A stretch of DNA of 64,000 nucleotides from Prevotella sp. (GCA_017548275.1 JAFZAH010000003.1:78217-142216); one strand, 5' to 3'; shown: positions 42,093-51,540, numbered from the stretch's first letter. Translations and numbers: made by a program. Notes: generated by a model from the sequence alone, not told the origin.

Positions 42093-45000
42093 CTATCTGT
42101 TAATAACTTTCTTACCATTGACGATAATGACACCCTTGTAAGAGGCATTCACCTTCTGTCCGTTGAGGTTGTAAGCATCGCCCTCGAATGCGGGAGCAGT
42201 GGTCTCTACGGTATCAATGCCATCAGTGAAGTCGAAGAAGATTTCGTTAGCGCCGTCAGCCTCGGGCAGGAGGAGATAGCACTTGTCGACATCAGTAGTT
42301 TTGCCTAATGCCATCTTCTTGAATCCTACAGCCTGTTTTGCGGTTGAGTAGAAGAGTCCGTAAGCGCGTCCGTAGTCAGCCTCTTCCACGGTGTAAGCAC
42401 CAGTGGATGTGGCGACGAGGAGGTTGCCTTCGGGAGCCTCAGGCATGGTTTCAGTAGCCACTTTCACTGCATACTCGCCCTCTGCTCCTTCAACCACAAC
42501 ACCCGTGTTGGCGGGAATCTCGGTCACCTGCACTTTGTTGAAGTAGTTGCCGTTCTTCTGTGTGACAATGAAAGCCTGAACGTCAGCGTCAGAGAAGTCG
42601 AGCGGGTATGCGCTGCTGAATGACACAGCACCGCGCTGTCCGACAGTAACAGTCACCTCGACGGGCACATCTTCGTATTCCTTATAGAGTTGGATTTGCT
42701 TCTGACTGCCTTCCTTGTAATAGCGGAAACGCTTGTCGCTCTTGTTGGAGTTAAAGTTAAGAATCATGGTGCCTTTCAGCGTTTCACCATCATAAATCTC
42801 GAGCGACATCAACACATTACCATTGTCGTCGAAGGCAAATGAATGAGGCGGGAAATTAGCCCTATCCATCTTCAGTGCGTTACCATATGTCGTAACACCG
42901 ATAGTATGACCCGAAGCACTGGTGATTGAGCCGTCGGTTGTATTGATGGTAAAGTACATTGCCTGATCTGTAGCGATAATGTTATCGGCACTGATGGTCA
43001 CAGGCTGGGTATTGTGGTCCACATCGAGATTGTCAAGACTTCCGTCAAATGCCACATTCTCGGGTTCATAGACAATAAGATATCTACCTGTGGTAAGATC
43101 ATCGGTTGATGTAATCTTCTTATAATATGTGATGCCTTCGGGTTCGGGTGCAGCACTGACAGTCACTTCGAATTCGACAGTTACGGGATTGAAAGCCTCG
43201 GCATCGTCTTCTTGGGGTTCGAGGGTGACGGTAACGGTGACAGGACCTTCTGCCAATGCCTCATACGCACTGCCGTCAGAGTTCACTTCCAAGACACTCG
43301 GATCAGAAGAGACAAACGTGATGAGCGGATCATTACCAGCCTGTTCGTTGACGGTGTAATTCAGTTCAAATGAACCATTGTCGCCCACGGTGAGTTCCGT
43401 CGGTGAGAGTGTCACCTCAGTCACGAGGTCGGGCAGCACACCTACAGCCTCTGGCACCTCGAAGATTTGCAATTCGAGCGTTGAGTTATAGAGTGTGGGG
43501 AATCCGGTTACAGAGTAAGTAACATCGAGGTCAGAGAGCGCGAAGTTACGCGCGTCGCCCTGTCCGTAAAGTTGCACATTCTGACCGTTGAGATCAACAT
43601 AGTATTTACCATTCTCTTCAGTAATGGTTACTTCAGGAACGGTGAACCACTGGCTGAGCACTTCGCTGATAACGGGGAATTGGTCGGCTGCCACTTCTGT
43701 GGGTTCAGGTATAGTCGTTCCTGCCTCGGGAGTGACACCTGAGAGGTCGGTAATTTGCGGGTTTTGGTTGCGCAGTTGGTAGGTGACGGTAGCAGTGCCG
43801 TTGAGCACCTGTCCTGCGGTCAGTCCGTGTCCGCTCTTATACATGACCACTGCACCGCTCTCATCCTGGATGTAAGCGTAATTGCCGTTGACATAGGTGA
43901 CGACGGCGTTATCGAGCACCACGTCGTATGTGCCGGCATTGGTTTGCGCTGTCAGTGCGGCGATATTTTCAAGCGTTCCGGCTTTGACCGTAACAGTGAA
44001 CTGCTCACTTACAGGCAAATAAGACTCATCGTCGGTCGGTGTAACGGTGACAGTGACGGTGACTGTACCGGGAGCATCAGCACTATAATGCAGGCCGTAT
44101 GTAGGATACCATAATACATCTGCATTTGAAGTGATGTATGAGACATAATAATCAGCGTCTTCAATCAACCCATTATAAGGATCGAAATCGAGTGTGAAAT
44201 CACCCTCATCGCCCACGGTTACCTCTAATGGGCTGAGACCGTTAATAGTACCCACGAAGGGGAGTTCGCCTGCTTCCATCTCAGGCACCTCGAAGATTTG
44301 CAGTTCGAGGGTGGTGTTATAAATCGTGGGGAATCCGATGACCGTGTAGGTAACACCTTCCAGGTTAGTGAGCGAGAAGTTTTGGGCAGCGCCCTGTCCG
44401 TAGAGTTGTACGTTCTGTCCGTTAAGGTCCATATAATACTTGTTACCACTCTTTGTAATCGTGGCACCAGTCACTTTGAACCACTGGCTGAGCACACTGG
44501 CGATTTGCGGGAAATCTTCTGGAGCCACCACTGTGGGCTCGGGAGTCGTTGTTCCGGCCTCGGGAGTCACGCCTGAGAGAGCGGTAATCTGCGGATTGCC
44601 GTTACGCACTTGATAAGTTACGGTGGCTGTGCCGTTGAGCACCTGTCCTGCAGTCAGTCCATGTCCGTTCTTATACATCACCACGGCACCACTTGCGTCC
44701 TGGATATAGGCATAGTTGCCGTTGGTATATGTAACGATGGCATTGTCAAGTGTGACATCGTATGAACCAGCAACAGTTTGTGCTGTCAGCGCTGCGATAT
44801 TGGCAAGGGTACCAGCTTTGACTGTTACGGTGAGTTTTTTGCTCACTTCTTTGTAATTGTCCGTGTCATCGGGCGTGATGGTGACGGTAACATTTGCCGT
44901 GCCGGCATCATTTGCCTGATATGCACCATCGTTATCTACCTCGATCACATCCTCATTGTCAGAAGCCCATGTGAGGGAGTATGAGGCGCCATCGGCAAAG

Positions 45001-45569
45001 TCGGCAGAAAGCGTGAACTCGCCCTGCGAGTCAGCATCTACTTCTACGGGTGAGAATGATACGTTGGTAGCAATAGGAGTCTTGCCGGAGGTTACTACTT
45101 CATAGTTTACTACTACTGAGGTGAATCCAGCCGTGCCTCCAATGGTAGCAACCATTGGTTCTGTTCCGTCGGTCGGTGTCACGGTCACGGTTTTGTCTGA
45201 TACCGTGGCGGTGGCATTGCTCCAAGTGCTGGTTCCTAAAGCGGAGGCATAATTGGTTGACGTAGCCGAGAACACCACAGAGATGATCTCAACACCGCTT
45301 TCCGGTGCAATGGTCAGTGTTGAACCTTTGTACACGCGCGAAGAGGTATGACCGCCAGCATCACCTCCCAAATAGTTGTTCGCATTGGTGCCAGCGTTTG
45401 CCTTATCAGCCGTCATAGTGGCATAATCTGACTCCCAAACCACTTGGTCTGCAGATTGAGAGGAATAAGACGCTACGGTCAAATCCCACTCGAAGGAATC
45501 TTCCGCCCATCCTGTGCTGAACACCGCCAATAGCAGCATCAGCAATGAGTAACGTAGTTTTTTGTTCAT
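42093..45569 (-). CDS. Large secreted beta-domain protein, paralogue 1
   Basis: 1158 residues. Signal peptide MNKKLRYSLLMLLLAVFSTGWA. Ig-like (Big-type) repeats alternate with OB-like domains: residues 247-430 and 526-707 are near-identical copies (KAGTLANIAALTAQTVAGSY versus KAGTLENIAALTAQTNAGTY). A domain at about 815-965 (YYKKITSTDDLTTGRYLIVY) is shared with the paralogue. The C-terminus (NLNGQKVNASYKGVIIVNGK, then KVINR) is the short conserved end seen on many Prevotella-type surface proteins, probably a sorting or anchoring signal. Its role may be adhesion or glycan binding. Peptide A follows on the same strand. Confidence 0.85.
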   Translation of the reverse strand: MNKKLRYSLLMLLLAVFSTGWAEDSFEWDLTVASYSSQSADQVVWESDYATMTADKANAGTNANNYLGGDAGGHTSSRVYKGSTLTIAPESGVEIISVVFSATSTNYASALGTSTWSNATATVSDKTVTVTPTDGTEPMVATIGGTAGFTSVVVNYEVVTSGKTPIATNVSFSPVEVDADSQGEFTLSADFADGASYSLTWASDNEDVIEVDNDGAYQANDAGTANVTVTITPDDTDNYKEVSKKLTVTVKAGTLANIAALTAQTVAGSYDVTLDNAIVTYTNGNYAYIQDASGAVVMYKNGHGLTAGQVLNGTATVTYQVRNGNPQITALSGVTPEAGTTTPEPTVVAPEDFPQIASVLSQWFKVTGATITKSGNKYYMDLNGQNVQLYGQGAAQNFSLTNLEGVTYTVIGFPTIYNTTLELQIFEVPEMEAGELPFVGTINGLSPLEVTVGDEGDFTLDFDPYNGLIEDADYYVSYITSNADVLWYPTYGLHYSADAPGTVTVTVTVTPTDDESYLPVSEQFTVTVKAGTLENIAALTAQTNAGTYDVVLDNAVVTYVNGNYAYIQDESGAVVMYKSGHGLTAGQVLNGTATVTYQLRNQNPQITDLSGVTPEAGTTIPEPTEVAADQFPVISEVLSQWFTVPEVTITEENGKYYVDLNGQNVQLYGQGDARNFALSDLDVTYSVTGFPTLYNSTLELQIFEVPEAVGVLPDLVTEVTLSPTELTVGDNGSFELNYTVNEQAGNDPLITFVSSDPSVLEVNSDGSAYEALAEGPVTVTVTLEPQEDDAEAFNPVTVEFEVTVSAAPEPEGITYYKKITSTDDLTTGRYLIVYEPENVAFDGSLDNLDVDHNTQPVTISADNIIATDQAMYFTINTTDGSITSASGHTIGVTTYGNALKMDRANFPPHSFAFDDNGNVLMSLEIYDGETLKGTMILNFNSNKSDKRFRYYKEGSQKQIQLYKEYEDVPVEVTVTVGQRGAVSFSSAYPLDFSDADVQAFIVTQKNGNYFNKVQVTEIPANTGVVVEGAEGEYAVKVATETMPEAPEGNLLVATSTGAYTVEEADYGRAYGLFYSTAKQAVGFKKMALGKTTDVDKCYLLLPEADGANEIFFDFTDGIDTVETTAPAFEGDAYNLNGQKVNASYKGVIIVNGKKVINR
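43449..43994 (-). repeat. Internal coding duplication, copy 2
   Basis: Encodes residues 526-707 of the secreted protein. It corresponds to 44280-44831 (residues 247-430), with the same domain order and long identical stretches such as LNGTATVTYQ and LNGQNVQLYGQG. Confidence 0.85.
44280..44831 (-). repeat. Internal coding duplication, copy 1
   Basis: Encodes residues 247-430, the partner of 43449-43994. Both copies are OB-like modules of about 183 residues. Confidence 0.85.
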
Positions 45570-46048
45570 AATAATTTAGATTAGATTATTAAAAATATTT
45601 AAGGTATGATTTCAGTATAGATTTGTTTATTTGGCGGTAAAATTACAAAATGTGATTGAGAAATGCAAAGAAATGCGTGAAAAGGTTTGAACATTTACAT
45701 TATTTAACGAAAAGAGGGGATGAAGGCATCGTAGCGTGAATTAGCGTGTGTTTCGGAAAGAAATTGGTATAATTTGAATAATTAAGTCAGAAATTATGAT
45801 ATTCTAAGGAATTTAGGAATATAAGAATTGGCGGCATCATCCCTTATCCCACCGTAGGGATATACTTCATGTATATCCGATTCCTCTCACCATAAACGTG
45901 TTATCTTTTTTCCCTGCCACCTCAGATTTGTGTGACGATTTGTGACGATTTGTATCTGAAAAAAGTCAGGCAAACATGAAGTATGCCCCTACATCGTGGT
46001 GTTACATCTGTGTAAAGATGTGAAGATGTGGAGTGAAAACTTGACAAT
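45570..46048. other. Gap between the two secreted-protein cassettes
   Basis: No gene is seen. The gap holds an inverted repeat (about 45850-45871 with 45975-46001, sharing TAGGG followed by ATACTTCATG), a small palindrome GGATATAC/GTATATCC inside its left arm, and two GTGACGATTT direct repeats near 45935-45950. No canonical promoter for the downstream gene was found here. Confidence 0.55.
45850..46001. repeat. Intergenic inverted repeat with ATACTTCATG arms
   Basis: The left arm CACCG-TAGGG-AT-ATACTTCATG (45851-45871) is matched in reverse by CATGAAGTAT-GC-CCCTA (45975-45990), extended by GTGGTG. It resembles dispersed REP-like elements; no transposase is nearby. Confidence 0.6.
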
Positions 46049-46084
46049 AAAAAATGCGGGGAGACAGTGTGTGTCTCCCCGCAT
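46049..46084 (-). terminator. Terminator after small peptide gene B
   Basis: A perfect 13-bp stem, ATGCGGGGAGACA (46054-46066) / TGTCTCCCCGCAT (46072-46084), and on the minus strand a following TTTTTATTG. Confidence 0.95.
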
Positions 46085-46110
46085 CATAGCGGTAGTTCTG
46101 AGGAAAAGGG

Positions 46111-46281
46111 TTAGTCTTCCCAGACATTTACTTGGTTTGCACCGAATTCGCCGTCGTACTCATCGTTACCAGGTGTGACGCTCTGGTCACCCTGTGTGGG
46201 GTCGAGTGAGGTACCGGCAGCCATAAGGATGTCTTCCACGAAGACATGTTTCAGTTCGGGCTTTAAATAATTCTTTTTCAT
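46111..46281 (-). CDS. Small peptide B (56 residues), KPxL-type N-terminus, VWED C-terminus
   Basis: A 56-codon gene from the ATG at 46279-46281 to TAA at 46111. It starts MKKNYLKPELKHVFVEDIL, then AAGTSLDPTQGDQ, an acidic Gly-rich part (NDEYDGEFGANQ) and the end VNVWED. It begins 17 bp after the stop codon of the 1216-residue secreted protein and is followed by a perfect terminator, so it is clearly part of that transcript. Conserved ends and a variable, acidic middle are shared with peptide A. No Cys or signal peptide. The function is unknown. Confidence 0.78.
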   Translation of the reverse strand: MKKNYLKPELKHVFVEDILMAAGTSLDPTQGDQSVTPGNDEYDGEFGANQVNVWED

Positions 46282-46298
46282 ATTGATGGATTCGTTTA

Positions 46299-49200
46299 TT
46301 ATTTCACAACAACTTTCTTTCCGTCCTTAACATATACACCGGGCTGGAGAGCACCGTTGACCTTGCGTCCGCTGAGGTCATAAACATCGCCATTGAGGTT
46401 GTTGAGCAGTTCCACAGCCTTGATAGCGGTGGTGGTGCCGTCCTCGTTATGGAAGATTGCATTCACAGCGTCGTTAGCGTCTGCGGGCAGGGCGAAGTAA
46501 CCGCGGAAGCCCTTGATGAATGAGTTGGATCCGCCCTTCTTAATCTGACCGGTTGAGGGAACCACACCGTAAAGGCCAGCCATCGACATGCGATAGAGGG
46601 TAGAGATGAAATACTCATTGGAAATGCCTGCCTCGTAAATCACATTCACATTGGCAAATTCATGCTCATTGCTCTCTGTCTCAGACTCAGAATAGAACAC
46701 ATAAGGCTTGCCAGCCTCGAAATTGCCAGTGAATTCAGAGAAGTTAAGGTCACCCTCATCGCTGAGACCAGTGAACTCATAGACTTTTACATCGGACATG
46801 ATATCCAAGATGCTGACACCCTCGAACGGCATAGCAACAGTGTTCCAACCAGCTTTGACACCATAAGTGAAGTTCACAATCGGATAAACACCGCTTTCGA
46901 TAACCTGCTGCTCGGTATCGGTCTCAGAGAGATTGAGCACAGGCACCTCTTCGAGTTCCACGTAAAGGAATGCGTTTACCATCGTGTTTTTATAACAAGC
47001 GAAACGGGGGTTCCCATTGTTATAGTTATATTGCAGTAAGCGTTCATCGTTGTATGCATTGGTAATGGTACCATTATCCGTGTCAATAGTCCAAAGAGTA
47101 CCATTTGTCATATATGAACTTTCTGAATAAAGATTATTATTCGAACTTGTTCCTACAGGTTTGGTGTAAGCCAAGAATTCTTCACCATTTTGCATATACC
47201 AATTACCATTGTCACCAGCCTGAAGCACCACGGGCGATACGGCGGCATCTCTTGCGTCGATAATATGGTTAGCAAAATTCGTTTCGTTACCCAATGAGGA
47301 CACCTGTCCGAGATTGCTGCTCACACCGTTGAAGACCTCAAAGCCTTCACCAGCAGTAGCATCTTCATCATAGACAATAAGGTAGCGGTGTCCGGCCACG
47401 AGTTGGTCATTGCTGGTCACTTTCTGATAGAGGCCGCAACCGATAACGGGATCAACAAATACGATGGGCTCACCGATGATGTTGACAGTGAAAGTCTTTT
47501 GGACATTGCTGTAAGTCTCTTCGTCAAGCGCTGTAACGGTGACAGTGATGTCAGCAGTACCAGTCTGTCCGCCTGTTGTATAATTGAATCCATCAAGTGT
47601 GATGAGTTCGCTGTTGGTAGATAAAGTCATCTCATAGTCCTCAGCGTTTGCACCCTCGGCAAGTTCCCAAGTGACACCGAATGAACCCGTAGCATTGGTT
47701 TGCACCTCAGTGGGAGTGATAGCGGTGATGGAAGTAGCGATGGGAGTGCGGGTAATGTGCTCAATCACATAGTTACCGGCTTTGAACTCAGGAGTAGTGT
47801 TATAAAGTGTCAATTTACCATAAACGACTACGATATCACCAACAGTGAGTTCGTTTCCACTAAATTGGTTTTGATTCAGATAATTGCCTTTATAGACTTG
47901 CAAGTCCTTGGTAAATCCATCATCAGAGATCCAATATGTTGCAGTTCCGCCTGAATATCTCTCAATCGAACTGATAATACCCTTCACATAAACATTATCA
48001 GAGTCACCACCATTAAGGCCGTCGATGACTTCCAAAGCCTCTTCCACGGTGTAGGGATTGTTCTCAGTACCAGAAGCATTAGGGTCAACGATGGTGATAG
48101 TGAAGTCACGGCTCACCGGTTTGTATGTGGTTTCGTCAGTTGGAGTGACAGTAACCGTGATAACAGCCGTACCGGCTTCGTTGCCTACATAACAATAGTC
48201 ATCCTCAATCATGAGAAGCTCGCTCTCTGTCTCGAATGTCACCTCATAGTCGCCTTCGTTGACGCCATCTGCGAGCGTCAAATCAGCAGTTAATCCAGGA
48301 TAATCGGAGTTGACCGTCATCTCGGTATAGGGGAAACTGTTGATGGTAGCAATGGCTTCGCGGGGATCTTCAATTGCTACTTCAAAGGTCTCGGTCACCT
48401 CAGTGAAATTAGCGGCATTTTCACCAGTCGGAGTGATGGTAACGGTAACTGTAACTGTGCCCTCTGTATTACCTGCGATGAATTCACCAGTATGGTCGCC
48501 AGAGGTGAACAGCATGAGCATATCCTCGTCGGAACTCTCGATAGTAACATTGTAGGTAGCACCTTCAGCATAAGTAGCACCGACTGTGAACATGCCATCG
48601 TCACCCGGCAAAATGCTCATAGGGTCGAAAGTAATGTTGGTAGCGACGGGGGCTGTCTCATTGATGGGGCTGCCTTCCTTCACATAAAGAGTAGAAATTC
48701 CCTGTCCGCTTGTATAGCAAGCAAAACGGGTAGCACCAGAATTATACTGGATGTATCTGCCAGTGACGTTAGCATTCTCCAATTGGAAGTCATCTGTAAT
48801 AATCCATTGAGATGAAGTAAGAGTTGCATCTGTTGAAGAATGCAGTGCGTTGCTGTTGGCTGTTAATGCCAAATACTCACTATTGTCTGAAGCGAGGAAT
48901 GTCCAAGCGTCTTTAGAGCCTCCAAGTGTGAGAATAGCGATACCGTCGTTATCTTTGACAGCAACTTTGTCCTCATTTACAGTCACTTCCACCCTATCTC
49001 TGTAGGTGTTCGTACCTGTTTTCTGACCCATAGCAGCCGTAGAGGATGCTTTTGTTCCAACCAGAATGTACTCGTTTCCAGCAAGGATCTGGTTCATGTT
49101 AGTTACCTTCACATAATTAACAGCAACAGTAGCAGCTGTGACATTTACCGTATAAGAAACAGAACCTTCATTGTACTTATCGGTAACAGCTTCCCAAGAA

Positions 49201-49949
49201 GCGGTGATTGTCGCCTCACCCTCAGCAACACCAGTTACCACTCCGTTTTCATCAACGGTAGCAATATCAGTGTCATCGCTTGAGTAAGTAACCGTCAAAT
49301 CATTAGGTTTTGTAAGTTCGTTGGTAACTGTTTCTCCAACTTCAATTGTTTCGCTTGTATTTGCGAAAGAAACACTTGGGTCAACAGCACCTGCCACATT
49401 CGTATAGAAAACGATAGATGTCAAATCAAAACCGCCATTAGAAGAGTCTGAATTGGAAATGTTGACCGTAAAACGGTAATACAAGTTGCCATTCCACTCA
49501 ACACCTGTACTTGGTTCAAAAACGATTTCACCAGCGGTGTCCTTAGCAACTGGAGGGTCTGAAACAACCACTTCGTCAACCACATCAGAGAAATCAGCAT
49601 CACTAGCCACTGTCAGCGTTACACTGTGAACGGTAACATTTGCACGACTCTTACCATTGTGGTTAAAAACAATCTTACTGATGTTTCCTGTCAGTGCATC
49701 GTTACACTGAATCACACGGTCAACCTCAGAAATGCTTTTACCGCCAATACGGAGGTAATCACCATTGGTCAGGTTGCCAGGAATAGTCCAAGAGTATCCA
49801 CCTATGGTAACATTATAAGTGTTAGCGTAGCCGGAAGGACCGCTCTGCTTTGTAAAAGCGAAATTATAGACCTCGCTTTCACCAGCCCATACTCCACTGA
49901 ACACTGCCATGAGCAGCATCAGCAAAGAAAAACGTAATTTTCTGTTCAT
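46299..49949 (-). CDS. Large secreted beta-domain protein, paralogue 2
   Basis: 1216 residues from the ATG at 49947-49949, chosen because the signal peptide MNRKLRFSLLMLLMAVFSGVWA starts there and matches the paralogue. Domains: an N-terminal beta-domain, a Big2-like repeat (TYSSDDTDIATVDENGVVTG), several Ig-like repeats (TVTVTITPTGENAANFTEVT), an OB-like domain (VYVKGIISSIERYSGGTATY), two YxKVTxxxQLxxGxxYLIV-type modules, and an all-beta module with GWNTVAMPFEGVSI. The C-terminus DLSGRKVNGALQPGVYVKDG, then KKVVVK, is the sorting-type tail. Peptide B follows 17 bp downstream. Its promoter lies about 140 bp upstream, leaving a long leader. Confidence 0.85.
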   Translation of the reverse strand: MNRKLRFSLLMLLMAVFSGVWAGESEVYNFAFTKQSGPSGYANTYNVTIGGYSWTIPGNLTNGDYLRIGGKSISEVDRVIQCNDALTGNISKIVFNHNGKSRANVTVHSVTLTVASDADFSDVVDEVVVSDPPVAKDTAGEIVFEPSTGVEWNGNLYYRFTVNISNSDSSNGGFDLTSIVFYTNVAGAVDPSVSFANTSETIEVGETVTNELTKPNDLTVTYSSDDTDIATVDENGVVTGVAEGEATITASWEAVTDKYNEGSVSYTVNVTAATVAVNYVKVTNMNQILAGNEYILVGTKASSTAAMGQKTGTNTYRDRVEVTVNEDKVAVKDNDGIAILTLGGSKDAWTFLASDNSEYLALTANSNALHSSTDATLTSSQWIITDDFQLENANVTGRYIQYNSGATRFACYTSGQGISTLYVKEGSPINETAPVATNITFDPMSILPGDDGMFTVGATYAEGATYNVTIESSDEDMLMLFTSGDHTGEFIAGNTEGTVTVTVTITPTGENAANFTEVTETFEVAIEDPREAIATINSFPYTEMTVNSDYPGLTADLTLADGVNEGDYEVTFETESELLMIEDDYCYVGNEAGTAVITVTVTPTDETTYKPVSRDFTITIVDPNASGTENNPYTVEEALEVIDGLNGGDSDNVYVKGIISSIERYSGGTATYWISDDGFTKDLQVYKGNYLNQNQFSGNELTVGDIVVVYGKLTLYNTTPEFKAGNYVIEHITRTPIATSITAITPTEVQTNATGSFGVTWELAEGANAEDYEMTLSTNSELITLDGFNYTTGGQTGTADITVTVTALDEETYSNVQKTFTVNIIGEPIVFVDPVIGCGLYQKVTSNDQLVAGHRYLIVYDEDATAGEGFEVFNGVSSNLGQVSSLGNETNFANHIIDARDAAVSPVVLQAGDNGNWYMQNGEEFLAYTKPVGTSSNNNLYSESSYMTNGTLWTIDTDNGTITNAYNDERLLQYNYNNGNPRFACYKNTMVNAFLYVELEEVPVLNLSETDTEQQVIESGVYPIVNFTYGVKAGWNTVAMPFEGVSILDIMSDVKVYEFTGLSDEGDLNFSEFTGNFEAGKPYVFYSESETESNEHEFANVNVIYEAGISNEYFISTLYRMSMAGLYGVVPSTGQIKKGGSNSFIKGFRGYFALPADANDAVNAIFHNEDGTTTAIKAVELLNNLNGDVYDLSGRKVNGALQPGVYVKDGKKVVVK

Positions 49950-50090
49950 AATAAAATTGGAAATGTTATTGTATATATACTTGAAATTCCAAATTAAGGT
50001 TCTGATATCCAATTAATTGTCTAGTCGACAGTGTAGTTCGACTCACGTCGGCTTGATGCCTTTGATTACCTTTCTCTTTAAAATCGGCTG

Positions 50091-50122
50091 CAAATTTAGA
50101 TATAATTACGATAACGGCCAAA
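50091..50122 (-). promoter_or_regulatory. Promoter of large secreted protein 2
   Basis: On the minus strand: TTTG (50119-50122), a 20-bp spacer, and TAAATTTG (50091-50098). The implied 5' leader is about 135 nt. Confidence 0.7.
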
Positions 50123-50329
50123 CAATTCTCCGTTTTTCTGCATATTATTTTAAAGTATTTAACGATTGGCTTTTTTGGCGGAATTTACTGTCTTTCAATA
50201 CTTTTCATGCTGGGAAACAGGTTCACTACCAAATTGTAATTTATTCGGAAAGAAATTAGAACAATTAGAATAATTTGAGCCATAAAATTAACAAATTCAA
50301 CTTTCGCAAGCGTCACTTGCATAATAGTA

Positions 50330-50457
50330 GATATAAGGAGTTTGAAGGAGGTAAGGAGATAAAAGACAAATGTCCTGACACAGACTCACCATAATTGGAG
50401 TATCATCTTCTATCTTCCGCCGCAACGGCTATCTTCTTTTAACTTCCTATCTTCTTA
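50330..50457. repeat. Purine-rich/pyrimidine-rich intergenic inverted repeat, copy 2
   Basis: A purine arm (GAAGGAGGTAAGGAGATAAA, 50345-50364) and a pyrimidine arm (TCTTCTATCTTCC and on, 50405-50457), related to 7379-7508. Confidence 0.6.
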
Positions 50458-50488
50458 AAAGATACTCGAACTGATTTTACTCATTTAT

Positions 50489-50519
50489 TTTGAGATTATC
50501 GGGAAAAACATTACCTTTG
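50489..50519 (+). promoter_or_regulatory. Promoter of the patatin gene
   Basis: TTTG (50489-50492), a 19-bp spacer, and TACCTTTG (50512-50519), 40 bp before the ATG. Confidence 0.8.
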
Positions 50520-50559
50520 CCAAATAAACTTACATGTTTCACATTAAGAGATAGAATTC

Positions 50560-51540
50560 ATGACGACGAAAAAGATACTGACGAGCGTATGTTTGTGCCT
50601 TTGCATGACATTTGTAGTAATAGAGACAGAGGCGCAGATACCGGCATTGAGACCTAAGATTGGTCTGGTGTTCGGCGGTGGCGGTGCAAAAGGCGCAGCC
50701 GAGGTGGGTGTGCTGAAAGTGATAGAAGAGTTGGGCATCCGTCCCGACTACATCGCGGGCACGAGCATCGGCGCCATCGTGGGCGGTCTGTATGCCGTGG
50801 GGTTCAACAGCGCGCAGTTGGAAGAACTGTTCCGCTCGCAGGAGTGGTTGACATTGTTGACCGACCGCAACACCAACCTGAAAAACCAGCCATTGGCAGA
50901 GGAAGACGGTGTGACGTATGTGTTCGGTTTCCCCATTTCGCGCAAGAAAAAGACGAAAGACGAACCCGGACTGGTAGGTGCGCTCAACGGAGACAAGATC
51001 AGCGAACTGTTGGAGCAGAAGACAGGCATCAAGGGCGAGATAGATTTCAACAAACTTCCTATTCCCTTCCGTTGTGTGGCGGTGGATATCAACGGACCGA
51101 CGGAAGTGGTCATCAGTAAGGGCAACCTGGCAAAGGCAATGCGTGCGAGCATGGCCATCCCGGGAGCGTTCAAACCCGTGAAATGGGGCGGTATGACCCT
51201 CGTTGACGGCGGCATGATGAACAACCTGCCGGTGGATGTGGTACGCGATATGGGCGCGGAGTTTGTCATCGCCATCGACCTGAGTCAGGAGGATCACAAA
51301 GACCGTGATTTCTCATTAGAGGAAACCTTCGGCATCGGCGGCATCCTCGACTGGCTGGTTTCACGCCCCGACTGGAAGAAATACAACGCCAACCGTGAAG
51401 CAGCCGATATCATCATTCGCCCGAACCTCGACGGCTATGGCGTGGAGAGTTTCGGCGCGAAAAACATGGTACGCATGATGGAAATCGGAGAAAAAGCCGC
51501 CCGGAAAGAGGTGCAGAAACTCCTGAAAGTGAATAAATAA
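50560..51540 (+). CDS. Patatin-like phospholipase, secreted
   Basis: 326 residues. A signal peptide (about 1-26, ending IETEAQ) precedes the patatin domain: oxyanion loop GGGGAKG at 39-45, nucleophile motif GTSIG with Ser69, and the DGG motif with Asp216 in LVDGGMMNN, giving a Ser-Asp dyad. It hydrolyses acyl esters of phospholipids, probably in the periplasm. Many Bacteroidota and PlpD-type patatins carry a C-terminal beta-barrel; this one does not, so it is the short RssA-like form with export. The PafA gene follows after 81 bp on the same strand. Confidence 0.92.
   Translation: MTTKKILTSVCLCLCMTFVVIETEAQIPALRPKIGLVFGGGGAKGAAEVGVLKVIEELGIRPDYIAGTSIGAIVGGLYAVGFNSAQLEELFRSQEWLTLLTDRNTNLKNQPLAEEDGVTYVFGFPISRKKKTKDEPGLVGALNGDKISELLEQKTGIKGEIDFNKLPIPFRCVAVDINGPTEVVISKGNLAKAMRASMAIPGAFKPVKWGGMTLVDGGMMNNLPVDVVRDMGAEFVIAIDLSQEDHKDRDFSLEETFGIGGILDWLVSRPDWKKYNANREAADIIIRPNLDGYGVESFGAKNMVRMMEIGEKAARKEVQKLLKVNK

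Larger units (their letters stand above)
49950..50488. other. Gap with long leader of paralogue 2 and dispersed repeats
   Basis: No gene is seen. It contains the leader and promoter of the secreted protein (50091-50122), an AT-rich middle and the purine/pyrimidine inverted repeat at 50330-50457. A small hairpin GCAAG/CTTGC lies near 50310. Confidence 0.6.

Noticed and set aside
45996-46178. 60-codon plus-strand frame
   Set aside because: It crosses the perfect terminator and runs antisense to the peptide B gene; no coding character.
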